This document shows positions 63,409 through 64,000 of a stretch of 64,000 nt of DNA, one piece after another. The first letter of the stretch is position 1, and every line of letters starts with the position of its first letter. The DNA lies in NCBI RefSeq assembly GCF_004103695.1, contig NZ_CP035280.1, forward strand, positions 124,001 through 188,000, read 5' to 3'. The notes under the pieces were generated by a model. It was not told the DNA's origin, did no database searches, and saw only the letters and a program-made list of their open reading frames with translations. This DNA is from Clostridium sp. JN-9 (GTDB lineage: Bacteria > Bacillota > Clostridia > Clostridiales > Clostridiaceae). Both the position numbers and the translations under genes were made by a program.

Positions 63409-64000
63409 ATGAAAATATTATATTATGATTGCTTTTCTGGAATAAGCGGAGATATGAATTTAGGTGCAATGATAGATCTTGGAGTTGATAAGGACTATAT
63501 AAATAAGCAGCTGGCAAAATTAAACATTAATGAATTTGAATTAGATGTTAAGAAGGACTCTCGAAAGGGTATAAGCGGAACAAATTTAAATGTTTTAGTT
63601 AATCATAATCATGAGCATGATCATCATATGGGTCACCACCATCATAGAAATCTGGAGGATATTACAAATATTATTATGGGAAGCCAGCTTAATGATAATA
63701 TAAAAAATATAAGTATGAAAATATTTATGCAGGTTGCAAAAGCTGAGGCTAAAGTTCATAACTGCGATATTAACAGCATTCACTTTCATGAAGTTGGTGC
63801 AGTGGATTCTATAGTGGATATAATAGGTGCTGCCATATGCTTTGATTATTTAAATGCAGATAAAATAATCAGCTCTCCAATTGAATTAGGAAGCGGTTTT
63901 GTAAAATGTGCTCATGGCCTGATGCCTGTACCAGCACCAGCCACTGCAGAAATACTTACAGGAATGCCTGTAACCACAGGTAAAGTAAGTTTTGAAGCTA
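63409..64000 (+). CDS. larC: Nickel-pincer cofactor biosynthesis protein LarC (5' part, runs off the window)
   Basis: The first 197 codons of LarC (DUF111), the CTP-dependent cyclometallase that inserts nickel into the pincer cofactor of lactate racemase and related enzymes. It starts MKILYYDCFSGISGDMNLGA. A His-rich stretch (NHNHEHDHHMGHHHHRN, about residues 64-80) is typical. NSIHFHEVGAVDSIVDIIGA and AHGLMPVPAPATAEIL are conserved LarC motifs. The ATG follows CTACAGGAGTTAAAA. The frame is open to the window end. Confidence 0.93.
   Translation, partial: MKILYYDCFSGISGDMNLGAMIDLGVDKDYINKQLAKLNINEFELDVKKDSRKGISGTNLNVLVNHNHEHDHHMGHHHHRNLEDITNIIMGSQLNDNIKNISMKIFMQVAKAEAKVHNCDINSIHFHEVGAVDSIVDIIGAAICFDYLNADKIISSPIELGSGFVKCAHGLMPVPAPATAEILTGMPVTTGKVSFEA

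Overview
The window is 64 kb of very AT-rich DNA from a strictly anaerobic, low-GC Gram-positive bacterium, most likely Clostridium sensu stricto. The evidence is strong GGAGG-type ribosome sites, frequent TTG/GTG starts, an oxygen-independent ribonucleotide reductase (nrdD/nrdG), a long clostridial-type isoleucyl-tRNA synthetase behind a T-box, CcpA-style catabolite control and clostridial ECF sigma/DUF4179 pairs. The species cannot be named from sequence alone. No rRNA, tRNA or CRISPR array was seen.

Layout. 1-6.3 kb: an IS1595-type transposase remnant, an atypical Lgt paralogue, a lipoprotein, an Mrp/NBP35 ATPase and a ClC H+/Cl- exchanger. 6.4-15.7 kb: a GAF-GGDEF diguanylate cyclase, then a solute ABC transporter (binding protein, fused double permease, ATPase) with an MgtC-like gene and a YesM/YesN-like two-component system. 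A cre site overlaps the transporter promoter, which favours a carbon substrate such as a sugar phosphate over iron. 15.7-17.3 kb: an ECF S-component and a YerB-like lipoprotein. 17.5-25.9 kb: nrdD is cut into three exons by two complete, related group II introns, each encoding a reverse transcriptase/maturase with an HNH domain; nrdG follows. 26-29.7 kb: a CphA-like Mur ligase with a shrunken ATP-grasp region, an ArsR repressor and a UPF0173 hydrolase.

29.8-45 kb is an accessory region full of decay and insertion. It holds three copies of a repeated unit that reads as a type I toxin-antitoxin-like module: a 53-codon small protein behind a structured G-rich leader, with a convergent antisense RNA at its 3' end. 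Copy A (31.3 kb) is followed by two back-to-back insertion sequences, an IS4-like element and an IS66-like element, each with a perfect 8-bp target duplication. Copy C (39.1 kb) has lost the start of the protein but keeps the antisense promoter, so it looks like an orphan antitoxin. Copy B (42.9 kb) is complete. Among them lie a secreted-peptide/ABC transporter operon, a TPR regulator divergent from an S41 peptidase lipoprotein, and an ECF sigma/anti-sigma pair.

45.3-55.4 kb: T-box and ileS, a LacI-family regulator, a 1357-residue SF1 helicase with a Vsr-like C-terminus (candidate defence gene) and manC. 55.6-64 kb: a heterodimeric ABC exporter whose second subunit carries one in-frame stop, several gene remnants, a DHFR-like reductase, an S66 (MccF-like) peptidase, a PTS IIC-IIB transporter and the 5' part of larC, which runs off the window.
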